Below, piece after piece: positions 30,601-41,700 of a stretch of DNA of 64,000 nucleotides (the first letter of the stretch is position 1; each line of letters opens with the position of its first letter). Made by a program: the position numbers and the translations under genes. The notes beneath the pieces are model-generated. The model was not told the origin of the DNA. It saw nothing but the letters and a program-made list of their open reading frames with translations, and made no database searches. The DNA comes from Physella acuta (lineage: Eukaryota > Mollusca > Gastropoda > Physidae), in contig NW_026731992.1 in assembly GCF_028476545.1 (NCBI RefSeq), forward strand, positions 767,001 to 831,000, read 5' to 3'.

Positions 30601-33600
30601 AAAATACCCTTTGTTGGTCGACCTCAGACAATATTTTAGAAAAAAATCGATGTTTTAAAAAAAAATCAAATTAATTTCGAGGGGGGGGGAGCATTTGATG
30701 ACTGAGATGTGACGTCATTATAGGGGGTGGGGGAGTCTGGTTTTTGTAGGAGAGAGGGGAGGTAAATATCGTCAAAAAAAACCGTGGATGACCTAACAAT
30801 TTACATTTATTCCAAAAAAACATAAATATCCATATGGCTTGGCTATCAAAATGATTAACTTTGGTTCACACGTCAGACCCTTTCTAATTTTAGCTGGTCC
30901 ATCTCATTTTTCATCACATGAACCTAAAACTTTCAAATTATAACTAATCTTAATCTAGGCTCTTTACAGTTGAAGACAAATATTTTTACCAATCCAATCT
31001 TTAAAAGAATATAAGGCATTAGGCCCCCTATTTAAAATTGATAACAGGAGTACATCTAGAATGTACACTGGATTAGTACAGTTTAAATTAGCTTAATGAT
31101 AAAATAAAACTTAATTGCTACTTTTTTTCCATTGTAATTTTTAAAAAGTTGTTTATAAGGGGTAACATAAACTTCTTGTATTAAAAATATTAACTTCATT
31201 AAACAATTAATTAGTACAGTAACAGTATGAAGCTGCTTAACTGCGGTATGAAGCTGCTTAACCGTGTTAAAAAGTAGATAAAACATATTGAGTTATTATC
31301 CGAACAAAATTTCCTAATTTTTTTTCCTGATCTGGTCACATCTCTGTACTAGGATAAGCTATCTCTATCTATACAATATATATAAAAGAAAGTATGTTTG
31401 TCCTTTATGCATTACTACACCGTTCACCCGATCACCATGAAACTTTGGGAAGTTGATGAGAGTACTCCTGGAAGGGTTTCTACTGGGAGATTTTTACATT
31501 TTTTTGCAAGGGTGGCATTCCAGCAGGGCGTGATTCAATTATTCTCTATATGTGGTATATATTTTTAAAAAGTCAATTGTTTGTTAACTTGACACTTGGT
31601 TTAGCTGACATTGACTCTTTAGATTTCCTTACTAATTTTGATTTAAAATCTTTTTATAAATCTCTACAGACCAAAAAAGTTAACACTAAAAAGTTACAAG
31701 AGGTACTTTGCTACATTCAAAGACACTTTCATAGCATTCTATCGCAGTAAGGAGGAGTCTCATGGTCCTCCGGTCATGGCAAAGATTGATGTTAGGGGTA
31801 AGTCTTGGTGTTGTAAGTCTGTTGATGTGAGTGGTGAGACGTGCTGAAATATATGTGTTTAGGTTGTATATGTTGTAATTCCCACCTTTAGAATGTTTAG
31901 GTTATGTATGTTGTAATCCCCCACCATTTGAATATATAGATTGTGTATGTTGTAATCCCCACCATTTGAATGTTTAGGTTGTGTATGTTGTAATCCCCAC
32001 TATTTGAATGTTTAGGTTGTAAATGTTGTAATCCCCACCATTTGAATATATAGATTGTGTATGTTGTAATCCCCACTATTTGAATGTTTAGGTTGTGTAT
32101 GTTGTAATCCCTACTATTTGAATGTTTAGGTTGTGTATGTTGTAATCCCCACTATTTGAATGTTTAGGTTGTGTATGTTGTAATCCCCACCATTTGAATA
32201 TATAGATTGTGTATGTTGTAATCCCCACCATTTAAATATATAGATTGTGTATGTTGTAATCCCCAAAATTTGAATGTTTAGGTTGTGTATGTTGTAATCC
32301 CCACCATTTGAATATATAGATTGTGTATGTTGTAATCCCCACCATTTAAATATATAGATTGTGTATGTTGTAATCCCCAAAATTTGAATGTTTAGGTTGT
32401 GTATGTTGTAATCCCCACCATTTGAATATATAGATTGTGTATGTTGTAATCCCCACCATTTAAATATATAGATTGTGTATGTTGTAATCCCCAAAATTTG
32501 AATGTTTAGGTTGTGTATGTTGTAATCCCCACCATTTGAATATATAGATTGTGTATGTTGTAATCCCCACCATTTAAATATATAGATTGTGTATGTTGTA
32601 ATCCCCAAAATTTGAATGTTTAGGTTGTGTATGTTGTAATCCCCACCATTTGAATATATAGATTGTGTATGTTGTAATCCCCACCATTTGAATGTTTAGG
32701 TTGTGAAGCCCAGCCAGATGTCAACTTGTCCTCTCACAAATATGGCATCAAGTTGTTTGTTCCTGAGCCAGATGGCATGAGTGAGATTTGTCTGAGATTT
32801 GACATGGTAAGTCATTTAGTACATGTAAACATGGTCTTCATCAGTGCTAGCTATTTCAGGTTTAATTAAATGTACAAAGAAATTTTAACAATGTCATATG
32901 ACCTATTCATTAGTTCACTATCCATACATTAGAAATGTGTTTAAGAATGATCTTACTACCTTATTAATTATAAATTCCAAAAATGTGCTAAGAACTGAGC
33001 TGATCAATTACAGGAAGATCATTATTGTCGCTGGATGGCTGCCTGTAAACTGGCCTCCAAGGGTAAAACAATGGCTGACAGCTCTTACGAAGCTGAGGTC
33101 CAGGCTCTGCAGTCTTTCCTTGGCCTTCAGCACACGGCCGTCTCACCCTCCTCCCAGTCTTCTCAGGGCTCTACAGCCATTGAGATACAGCCAGAGGACT
33201 ACATCGCAGCTAGATTTTTCAAAAAGCTCAAAGGCAAACCTGTAAGGTTCATTTCTCTCATAATGTCTGTTTTCTATCAGTCTGTGTTGTCCTGATGTCT
33301 GTCAATGTCTCAGCAGAGATATTAATTTTTCCGCTTTTTTTTTTTTTTTTGGAAAGCCACCTTTTCAATTTAAGAAAATGTTTTTGGCTAAAAGCATCAG
33401 AAATATTCTGCTGGGGAAAAAAATTGACTTTTTGCCTGACATTTTTCAAAAAACATTGTTAATCTTTTCCGCGATTTATTTTTTCCATTTTGTCAGAAAT
33501 AAAGAAGCTAATTTATTTGGTCTATTTATATAAACAAGCTCGTGTCAGGTTTTGAAAAATGTCAGAAACTTAATTTTAGAAGTAAATCTTTTCTACGATG

Positions 33601-35675
33601 TCTATATTTTCCTACTAACAAAAACACCTCTTAAGTGATTTTACTTAATTTTTTCCCCAACGCAAGCACAATTACACGGGTCTACACTTACACAGGTCTA
33701 CAATTGCTCAATTTTACCCATTATTTTTCATAAAGCTAGTTAGACATCGCATGACAAAAACAAATGGGCGGCTGTTGACAACTATTTTATGACATTTGTG
33801 GTGCGACTGTTAATGACAATATGGGTTGGTGAGTAAACTTGGGCTTTTAACATGTCTTGATCGATAGTCAGGCGCTTGGCTGCGCAATATAGGCCACATC
33901 ACTTATTTCTGTTTTTACGGAGCAGGTTTTTTTTCCAATTTAGAAAAATTGTCAGCCAAAAACAAAAACAATATATTTCTGCTAATCATTGGTTTCCAAA
34001 TAAATAAAAAAAACTAAGGTGGAAAGTTTTGCGCCAATCTATTTTGTATAGCCAAAAAGAAAAGGCAAATCAATTTGAAGGACTATTATAAATGTGAAAC
34101 AGAAATTGTAGAGAAATGCACTGTTCACATAATATTACTTTTACTTAACTTTACTGACACTTTCTGCACCACGTGACTCCATAACACACACCACACTCAT
34201 CAATTTCCTGGGAGACTGACATTTTCCCAAAAAACACTTGCCCGAATGCCAATTGCCTGAAGGTTGATTTCAGGCATTTGTCGCATTCAGGCAAGTGTCC
34301 ATTCTGGCATTTGTCGCATTTGGGCAAGTGCCCATTCGGGAAATTGGCCTTCGGTCAAACGGCTTTTGGGCAAGTGTCTTTCAGGAATTCATCCTGATGT
34401 TGTCCTGATGTTGTCTGTCAATGTCTGTTGTCCTGATGTTGTCTGTCAATGTCTGTTGTCCTGATGTTGTCTGTCAATGTCTGTTGTCCTGATGTTGTCT
34501 GTCAATGTCTGTTGTCTGTCAATGTCTGTTGTCCTGATGTTGTCTGTCAATGTCTGTTGTCCTGATGTTGTCTGTCAATGTCTGTTGTCCTGATGTTGTC
34601 TGTCAATGTCTGTTGTCCTGATGTTGTCTGTCAATGTCTGTTGTCTGTCAATGTCTGTTGTCCTGATGTTGTCTGTCAATGTCTGTTGTCCTGATGTTGT
34701 CTGTCAATGTCTGTTGTCCTGATGTTGTCTGTCAATGTCTGTTGTCTGTCAATGTCTGTTGTCCTGATGATGTCTGTCAATGTCTGTTGTCCTGATGTTG
34801 TCTGTCAATGTCTGTTGTCCTGATGATGTCTGTTGTCCTGATGTTGTCTGTCAATGTCTGTTGTCCTGATGATGTCTGTCAATGTCTGTTGTCCTGATGT
34901 TGTCTGTCAATGTCTGTTGTCCTGATGTTGTCTGTCAATGTTGATATTGTCCTCTTGTTCCAGCTTGTCAGTAGAATAATGGAAGCCCATGCCAGTGTCC
35001 AGGACATGTCTTTGATTGAATCAAAACTAGCCTACATCAAAGCTTGGCAGTCTTTACCTGAGTATGGCATCACCTACTTTAGAATTAAAATGACCAATAG
35101 CAAAAAAGAAGTAAGTACCAGTTTCTTACTATATTGACTGGACCAACCAAACTAATGTAACCAATTGACTGGACCAACCAAACTAAAGTAACCAATTGAC
35201 TGGACCAACCAAACTAATGTAACCAATTGACTGGACCAACCAAACTAATGTAACCAATTGACTGGACCAACCAAACTAATGTAACCAATTGACTGGACCA
35301 ACCAAACTAATGTAACCAATTGACTGGACCAACCAAACTAATGTAACCAATTGACTGGACCAACCAAACTGTTTCCTCCAGGAGTTGATGGGTGTGGCTT
35401 GTAACCGAATCATCCGTATGGAGCTGAGCAGTGGGGACTCCCTCAAGACTTGGCGCTACAACACCCTGCAGTCCTGGCATGTCAACTGGGAGGTGGAGAA
35501 TGTCATTCTGGACTTTGACACAGAGAAAGTCATGTTTGCCTCCATGGAGTGCTCTTGTAAAACAATTCATGAATTTATTGGCGGCTACATCTTCCTCTCA
35601 ATGAGGTCGACAGATAAGAACCAATCGTTGAATGAAGAAATGTTCCACAAATTGACAGGAGGCTGGCATGAGTGA
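21235..35675 (+). CDS. FERMT2: Kindlin (fermitin family homologue), complete, 12 coding exons, 710 aa
   Basis: Cytoplasmic FERM-domain adaptor of focal adhesions that binds integrin beta tails and, with talin, activates integrins. Exons: 21235-21391, 22439-22672, 25761-25978, 26842-27062, 27158-27260, 28893-29000, 29393-29580, 31670-31797, 32700-32806, 33014-33241, 34964-35110, 35382-35675 (TGA). They total 2133 bases and every phase agrees. F0/F1 residues include [22 protein letters not shown] and [10 protein letters not shown]; an F1 insert rich in Ser/Lys follows. F2 has [17 protein letters not shown] and [15 protein letters not shown], interrupted by a PH domain ([20 protein letters not shown] to [19 protein letters not shown]). 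F3 has [13 protein letters not shown] and [15 protein letters not shown]. The start ATG has a good context (AAAACCATG). Vertebrate kindlins are about 670-690 aa. The F3 motif that is QW in vertebrate kindlins reads SW here (LQSWHVNW). Possible poly(A) signals AATAAA lie at 37850 and 38298. The gene is probably the single invertebrate kindlin, so the FERMT2 symbol is by similarity only. Confidence 0.95.
23105..24430 (-). mobile_element. 5'-truncated LINE, reverse transcriptase C-terminal half, kindlin intron 2
   Basis: Read on the minus strand it encodes [20 protein letters not shown] (RT motif A), [20 protein letters not shown], then [10 protein letters not shown] (the F-ADD catalytic motif) and the C-terminal [19 protein letters not shown]. 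The tail is AT-rich and ends in a gaataaatgaataaata microsatellite, typical of CR1/L2/jockey-like LINEs. It lacks the endonuclease and N-terminal RT. A frameshift lies near 24283 between motif A and the PQGS motif. Dead fragment inserted opposite to kindlin. Confidence 0.85.
24609..24658. repeat. (TA)n microsatellite
   Basis: About 24 TA repeats directly before a Helitron-like 5' end. Confidence 0.97.
24659..24990 (+). mobile_element. Helitron-like 5' portion, kindlin intron 2
   Basis: After the TA tract comes tgtttgtctttcatacatta, ctacacc and ccatgaaacc, then ggggtggcgccctggcaggg and the aaacagtgcgatagac block. The first part matches 31374-31545 and the last matches 6300-6340, which links the three as one dispersed family. 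The Helitron label rests on TA-rich 5' ends and the CTAG 3' end seen at 6921. Confidence 0.4.
25250..25600 (+). other. G-poor, CA-rich segment of kindlin intron 2
   Basis: About 350 bases with very little G on the + strand (for example cacacccagtcattcatccc). It is not an obvious tandem repeat and has no exon-like match. Origin unknown. Confidence 0.4.
26010..26825 (+). repeat. 24-bp minisatellite filling kindlin intron 3
   Basis: About 33 copies of cagtccatatctcactgacc plus acct, with variants lacking the cagtcc part (cctttgcatatc). It fills nearly the whole 863-base intron between the exons ending at 25978 and starting at 26842. Confidence 0.95.
27495..27915 (+). mobile_element. Dispersed repeat B, kindlin intron 5
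   Basis: It begins near gagccgacccgcggcgtaat and ends at agagaattatatatatagat, with a C-rich run at 27643-27672. A diverged copy lies in reverse orientation at about 55555-55885. No protein is encoded; its class is uncertain. Confidence 0.55.
28141..28745 (+). mobile_element. Dispersed repeat A, kindlin intron 5
   Basis: Starts near ttttactttctcacaaagta and ends near gagaaagtttaggggagatc. The body has repeated blocks ttgagtaccgttacagctag, gatgaaatttcat and gatttcagataaccggaagt. Further copies on the minus strand lie at 45862-51268 (split by an LTR element), 52735-53060 and 53728-54290, with a partial plus-strand copy at about 27390-27495. Non-coding; transposon class not assigned. Confidence 0.6.
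29085..29385 (+). repeat. 33-bp minisatellite, kindlin intron 6
   Basis: About ten copies of tgtgacatgaaagtattgtg plus ttgtggcctctaa. Later copies are shortened to 24 bases. It ends close to the acceptor aactttcag of exon 7. Confidence 0.93.
29632..31346. mobile_element. hAT-like non-autonomous element, kindlin intron 7
   Basis: Ends CAGGGATGTGAC and GTCACATCTCTG form a 12-bp inverted repeat with one mismatch, with the CAG start typical of hAT. Flanks tcactag and tactag are similar but not a perfect 8-bp duplication. The 1.7-kb AT-rich body has no transposase frame and carries a nested GTC-type element at 30466-30793. Confidence 0.5.
30466..30793. mobile_element. GTCGTCC-type MITE nested in the hAT-like element
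   Basis: Ends ggtcttccataaataacgtc and gtggatgacc, plus internal gtgacgtcattatagggggt, match the ends of the element at 44157-44605. This family has TGACGTCA near its termini and G/C-run interiors. No coding capacity. Confidence 0.55.
31374..31545 (+). mobile_element. Helitron-like 5' fragment, kindlin intron 7
   Basis: Sequence tatatataaaagaaagtatg, then ttgtcctttatgcattacta, caccgttcacccgatcacca and gggtggcattccagcagggc parallels 24659-24830. It lies between the hAT-like element and exon 8. Confidence 0.4.
31850..32699 (+). repeat. 38-bp minisatellite copying the kindlin exon 9 splice acceptor
   Basis: About 22 copies of tgtttaggttgtgtatgttg plus taatccccaccatttgaa. The real acceptor is the last tgtttag followed by exon 9 gttgtgaagcc, so each gtttag|gttgtg copies the junction with six exon bases. 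Another unit type reads tatatagattgtg. From about 32200 to 32640 the units alternate in a three-unit, 114-bp higher-order repeat. Confidence 0.95.
33311..34385. mobile_element. About 1.07-kb insertion splitting a minisatellite, kindlin intron 10
   Basis: One unit of the downstream 28-bp array (gttgtcctgatg with tctgtcaatgtct) lies at about 33282-33310 and the rest at 34386 onward. The intervening DNA is therefore a later insertion. It is AT-rich with runs of T. Its right end (34235-34385) is a palindrome-rich block of gcccgaatg / cattcgggc and ttgcccgaatgcc motifs. No terminal repeats pair convincingly, so the class is open. Confidence 0.5.
34386..34950 (+). repeat. 28-bp minisatellite, kindlin intron 10
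   Basis: About 20 copies of ttgtcctgatgttgtctgtc plus aatgtctg, with some units missing the middle. It runs to within about 15 bases of the acceptor cttgttccag of exon 11. Confidence 0.95.
35135..35370 (+). repeat. 31-bp minisatellite filling kindlin intron 11
   Basis: About eight copies of ttgactggaccaaccaaact plus aatgtaaccaa. It occupies almost all of the 271-base intron. Confidence 0.95.
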
Positions 35676-35752
35676 CCTGGGCCGTGAGTGACCTGGGCCG
35701 TGAGTGACCTGGGCCGTGAGTGACCTGGGCCGTGAGTGACCTGGGCCGTGTT
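35669..35752 (+). repeat. 16-bp minisatellite copying the kindlin stop codon
   Basis: Five copies of agtgacctgggccgtg. The first copy overlaps the end of the reading frame (CAT GAG TGA), so the unit repeats the termination codon and continues into the 3' UTR. Confidence 0.9.
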
Positions 35753-36216
35753 TGCTTTCACCTGTCAGGGCTGGCAGGAGCCAGAGCTTAAGTAGCAGCT
35801 TAGCTGTGAGTTAAGGTGTCCTCATACCCAGGCTAACAGGCTGTGTACACTTGTAGCCAGACTTGACACAGAGCACCCTTACACAGATAGCTGTAACAAG
35901 AAAAACTTCTATGTTTCTAATGTTTCTTTGTATGCCAGTAGAGGCTTGTCCCATTCAGTCAAACTTGTGTTTATGTCCTGGTGCTATTATTAAGAGCCAA
36001 TGGAAAATCACTTTACATTTAATGGTAGTAGAGTCTGATGGTTGCTAAGTATTCTTATTGCCTATGCCACTAAATAATTATGCATAATTTTCTTTCACTT
36101 ACAAACATTTTAATATGCAAATTGCCTTACATTTTTTGTTTTAAATTGATTTACAAAAATGAAGCAATTCTATTATGTTATGCCTAACCTGTTATATTAG
36201 TCCCTTCTGGTAACAT

Positions 36217-36395
36217 GGGTTGGTGTGTGGGTCAGTACACATGGGTCAGTGTGTAGATCCTGTGTATGGGTCAGTACACATGGATCAGTGTGTAGATCCA
36301 GTGTATGGGTCAGTACACATGGGTCAGTGTGTAGATCCTGTGTATGGGTCAGTACACATGGGTCAGTGTGTAGACCCTGTGTATGGGTCACTTGT
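36217..36395 (+). repeat. 39-bp minisatellite, kindlin 3' region
   Basis: Four copies of gtgtatgggtcagtacacat plus gggtcagtgtgtagatcct. Confidence 0.93.
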
Positions 36396-37689
36396 TGGCC
36401 GTGTCATATTGTTTTCTATGTTTATCAGCAATGTATCACCCAGTGAATGATATCAATGCTCTTATTTCACCTTCTGTGATATGACCTTTAACCTGGCCTG
36501 TAGATCAAACTTGTACCTACAGTGGAACCAGCACAGCAGTTTTGTTTACTTTGCTACAGTAGCTGTACACAGAGAGATGACATGTGAGTTAGGGCTAGTC
36601 CACAAATATACTTCTTCAACATTTTACTCTATAGACCAAATGTTGCTCCTAAAAAACCAATGTGTTCTGGGAGAAAAAATATTGGCTGGATGGCATTATT
36701 TGAGCCTCCAGCAGCCTGCCATGTAGCACATCATCAGCCTAGGTGTCATGCCATACCAGAAAGATTGTATTTGACTCACTGAAGCTTTAATTATGGTGAC
36801 CAAACTAGAAGAGATACAATGTTGTCATGTGACACTTAGAAGTTTCTTGGTTGAGAGTTAGTCAAGGACATGACTTGTTTAAATAGCAGTCATGTGACTG
36901 GTGGTAGTCATGTGACAACTTTAGACTGGTGCTACTAGTTGATTGTAATAGAAATTATCCCCAATTAGAGGAGATATAAGTTGACTGTAATTTTATGTAA
37001 TTTATTCTTATAATGTGTACAGTTATTTATTTATTCTTATGATTGAACTGGGCATGTAGCTTAGCCAGCTGATGTGTAGCTAGCAACCTGCCTTAGGATT
37101 AAGGTAAGCTGAGAGTCTGGCTTAGGATTATGGTTATCTGACAGCCTGGCTAATGTGTTGACTTGTAAATTATTGTAACCACTGTCAGTAATGAGTTTAT
37201 GAGAGATGAATTGACTGCATTTCTCTATTGCATGTGTTAGACTGTATCTAGTTTTCTTTAGCAACCACGGACCATGCATACAGATGTCAAATTGTATTCA
37301 GCTATTATTACTATTCTATCCATTTATTTTACAGCTATACAGCAGATTAAATCATGCTTACAACACAATCAGTTTGATATATTATTTGGCCACATTGTTG
37401 TATTATATAACTTAATCCTTAGATAGTCATGAAATATCTAGAGATATCTGTCAACACCCTAGAATGTGGAGGAAATAATCAATCACTTGGTTAGAGCACA
37501 ACATTATGTGTGACACCACTTTAGTAGTCTGACAATCCACTCTGTGACACTCCACTCTATGAGCTCTGTGACACTCCACTATACAAGGTTTGTGACACTC
37601 CACTATACAAGGTCTGTGTCACTCCATTCTGTGACACTCCACTCTACAAGGGTCTGCGACACTCCATCATACTATATAATTTGGTCCTC

Positions 37690-37825
37690 TGCCACACAGC
37701 TGTGACAAGTGACCCACCTCCACACTGTCATGTGACAAGTGACCCACCTCCACACTGTCATGTGACAAGTGACCCACCTCCACACTGTCATTTGACAAGT
37801 GACCCACCTCCACACTGTCATGTGA
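37690..37825 (+). repeat. 30-bp minisatellite, kindlin 3' region
   Basis: Four copies of gtgacaagtgacccacctcc plus acactgtcat. Confidence 0.93.
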
Positions 37826-38525
37826 CTTAAGGACCTCAGAGAATGAACTAATAAAAAAAGTTCAATCTGCTACACTAGTTAGATAGAGGTGACTGACTGC
37901 AGTCTGTATATCAATATTTTGTTTAAAAATTACAGAAGTTTCCTTGGACGCTGTTCAGTAAATGAAACCATCATTGAAGGAATGAACAAAAATAATTCAT
38001 TGGCTATCACGCTGTCTAGGCCACCAAGTCACTTCTTGTTTAAGCTAGAAACACATTTTCCTAGTGCTTCTTTTACATTCTTATCCACAAGAATTTTGAA
38101 AAGGCTGTTCTAACCATAAAGTAAAATGAAACCAGATTTCTTATGAAATTATATCCTAAATGACTCAAGGATTGAAGTGAAAGATTTAAGACCTGATTTT
38201 TCTCACAGCTTAGCTCTAGTTATCAGTAGGCCAAAATAAATTCATTAGATCTGTTAACCACATCCTATTGATAATATTGTTGGAACCTACTAGAAATAAT
38301 AAACAGATGTATAAAGCTTTAGATTGCATTGAACTCTTCAATCAGCTGCATGTCTTCTCATGTTGTGGAATTAAATGTGTCTTTTACATTAAATGTCTTT
38401 TAACTTAATTACCGTCTATAAATAAAAATGTTACATTCATTTTAAACAGAATAATGTTTTCTATATAGTAGGTATGCAATTTTAAACTACACATACTGCA
38501 GATTTTCTTATCTTGAGACTTTGAC

Positions 38526-38528
<3 letters not shown>

Positions 38529-38559
<31 letters not shown>
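38529..38559. repeat. (TA)n microsatellite
   Basis: About 15 TA repeats downstream of the NOXRED1 stop codon on its strand. Confidence 0.95.
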
Positions 38560-38565
<6 letters not shown>

Positions 38566-38765
38566 GGGTCAACTTGAGTTGAATACAGCGGACCTAGAAT
38601 AATCAGTTTGCCAATGAGGCTACAAATCTGTAGTTGTAGATTAAAAACAACACACACGAGTCACTCCACACAATCTGCAATCAGAAACTGTTTTTGGCAA
38701 ATCTTGATCAATAAATGTTCCCTTAACATCCCAACAGTTCCTGGCACAACAAAAATATCCCTAAA

Positions 38766-41700
38766 CTAGCGCAAATGAAGAAAATTTCTCTTATGAATGT
38801 AATCAGAAAACAACTGCCAGTACCGGGCTGAAAATCTCGTCTGCAGTGATTGGTTGTCTTTTAATAGCTTTAGCACTGGAGTTTCAACACCATCCACCAG
38901 GTCATAGGAGGAAAAATTCCTGGGAAAGGGCACACAACTCTTGTTAGTTTTAATAGCATCTTTAGAGTCAGTTTGATAGAAGGAAAAAGTTTGATTACAA
39001 GTAATTAAAACAGTTGAACTAACTTAAACCCCTGATGTTGCCAAATTAAGCTTTTTAATTTTGTGTCATTGCAATGCTTTATAGACATTTACTACAATAC
39101 AACAGTTATTTTTAGCTATCAAAATACCTCATGGGTTAAGTTTAAGAGAATTTAGTAAAACATGTCAAAATGTTGACATTATTGCTCTAGTAACATCACT
39201 TGTGGATTTTCTTCGTTCTTAATTTTTAGTGTTGGAAGGGATCGAGCCTTATCTGCCAGAGGGTTTGAACTTGAGACTTTCGAATTTATCAACCATGAGC
39301 TTTTTGCTGACTCGACCACGCCTCCATCACAATTAAGGATACGTGTCAACTGGTTATGCGCCATTGAGGCCATTGACTCTGATTTCAGCCGAGGGTTCGA
39401 ACTCTAGACTTTTCGGTTTAGCAACCATGAGCTTTACCGACCCGACTTGTGGATCAAAATGTTAGCATTTTGGCATCAGTTTTGTATTTTTATATGGATG
39501 CCCCTGGACCAAGTTAAAAATAAAATGGTAACCAAAAAAAAAATTTATATTCTACTAAACGGGTTGTCAACTTAAGTTACATTGCAAAAACATATACAAC
39601 TATACATATTTAAAGAGTACCACCCCATGCCCTAGGATTAGCATAATGATAATACATGATGGGGTTTAAAAGATTAACTGAATGAACTAAAACCATATGA
39701 CAAAGATGAACTAAAAAAAAACATCAGACAGACATGAATGAACTAAAACTATCAGACAGACATAAATGAACTCGAACCATATGACAGACATGAATGAACT
39801 CGAACCATCAGACAGACATAAATGAACTAGAACCATCAGACAGACATAAATGAACTAGAACCATCAGACAGACATAAATGAACTAGAACCATCAGACAGA
39901 CATAAATGAACTAGAACCATCAGACAGACATAAATGAACTAGAACCATCAGACAGACATAAATGAACTAGAACCATCAGACAGACATAAATGAACTAGAA
40001 CCATCAGACAGACATAAATGAACTAGAACCATCAGACAGACATAAATGAACTAGAACCATCAGACAGACATAAATGAACTAGAACCATCAGACAGACATA
40101 AATGAACTAGAACCATCAGACAGACATAAATGAACTAGAACCATCAGACAGACATAAATGAACTAGAACCATCAGACAGAAGGGATCGAGCCTTATCTGC
40201 CAGAGGGTTTGAACTTGAGACTTTCGAATTTATCAACCATGAGCTTTTTGCTGACTCGACCACGCCTCCATCACAATTAAGGATACGTGTCAACTGGTTA
40301 TGCGCCATTGAGGCCATTGACTCCGATTTCAGCCGAGGGTTCGAACTCTAGACTTTTCGGTTTAGCAACCATGAGCTTTACCGACCCGACTTGTGGATCA
40401 AAATGTTAGCATTTTGGCATCAGTTTTGTATTTTTATATGGATGCCCCTGGACCAAGTTAAAAATAAAATGGTAACCAAAAAAAAATTTATATTCTACTA
40501 AACGGGTTGTCAACTTAAGTTACATTGCAAAAACATATACAACTATACATATTTAAAGAGTACCACCCCATGCCCTAGGATTAGCATAATGATAATACAT
40601 GATGGGGTTTAAAAGATTAACTGAATGAACTAAAACCATATGACAAAGATGAACTAAAAAAAAAACATCAGACAGACATGAATGAACTAAAACTATCAGA
40701 CAGACATAAATGAACTCGAACCATATGACAGACATGAATGAACTCGAACCATCAGACAGACATAAATGAACTAGAACCATCAGACAGACATAAATGAACT
40801 AGAACCATCAGACAGACATAAATGAACTAGAACCATCAGACAGACATAAATGAACTAGAACCATCAGACAGACATAAATGAACTAGAACCATCAGACAGA
40901 CATAAATGAACTAGAACCATCAGACAGACATAAATGAACTAGAACCATCAGACAGACATAAATGAACTAGAACCATCAGACAGACATAAATGAACTAGAA
41001 CCATCAGACAGACATAAATGAACTAGAACCATCAGACAGACATAAATGAACTAGAACCATCAGACAGACATAAATGAACTAGAACCATCAGACAGACATA
41101 AATGAACTAGAACCATCAGACAGACATAAATGAACTAGAACCATCAGACAGACATAAATGAACTAGAACCATCAGACAGACATAAATGAACTAGAACCAT
41201 CAGACAGACATAAATGAACTAGAACCATCAGACAGACATAAATGAACTAGAACCATCAGACAGACATAAATGAACTAGAACCATCAGACAGACATAAATG
41301 AACTAGAACCATCAGACAGACATAAATGAACTAGAACCATCAGACAGACATAAATGAACTAGAACCATCAGACAGACATAAATGAACTAGAACCATCAGA
41401 CAGACATAAATGAACTAGAACCATCAGACAGACATAAATGAACTAGAACCATCAGACAGACCTGGCTATGTTTTTCCTACTTTCCCAAAGACCAAAATCT
41501 CTAGCTGTCAGCATGGGTTGGCTCTCACCAAACACTGCTTGACTGACGACACTCAAGGTCTCGCTAGTTGAAAGGTCAACCTGCAGGCAGATGTTGACCA
41601 CAGACAGTATCAACACTTCCATCAGCTTCTCATTGCTTCTCAGTAGTGCACCTAGATTTTATACATCAAACTTTCATCATTTGATGATGGCCAGCCCACT

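Larger units (their letters stand above)
35753..38765. other. Kindlin 3' UTR and tail-to-tail gap to NOXRED1
   Basis: No coding exon is seen. AATAAA motifs at 37850, 38298 and 38421 are candidate kindlin poly(A) signals. Small minisatellites are listed separately. An irregular gtgacactccactctacaag repeat lies at about 37520-37660. Confidence 0.6.

Noticed and set aside
32126-32608. 160-codon minus-strand ORF
   Set aside because: Reads the 38-bp array (114-bp higher-order unit) upstream of kindlin exon 9.
39237-39445. Functional tRNA genes
   Set aside because: The A and B boxes are recognisable but no stable acceptor stem or anticodon arm forms. They are SINE heads.
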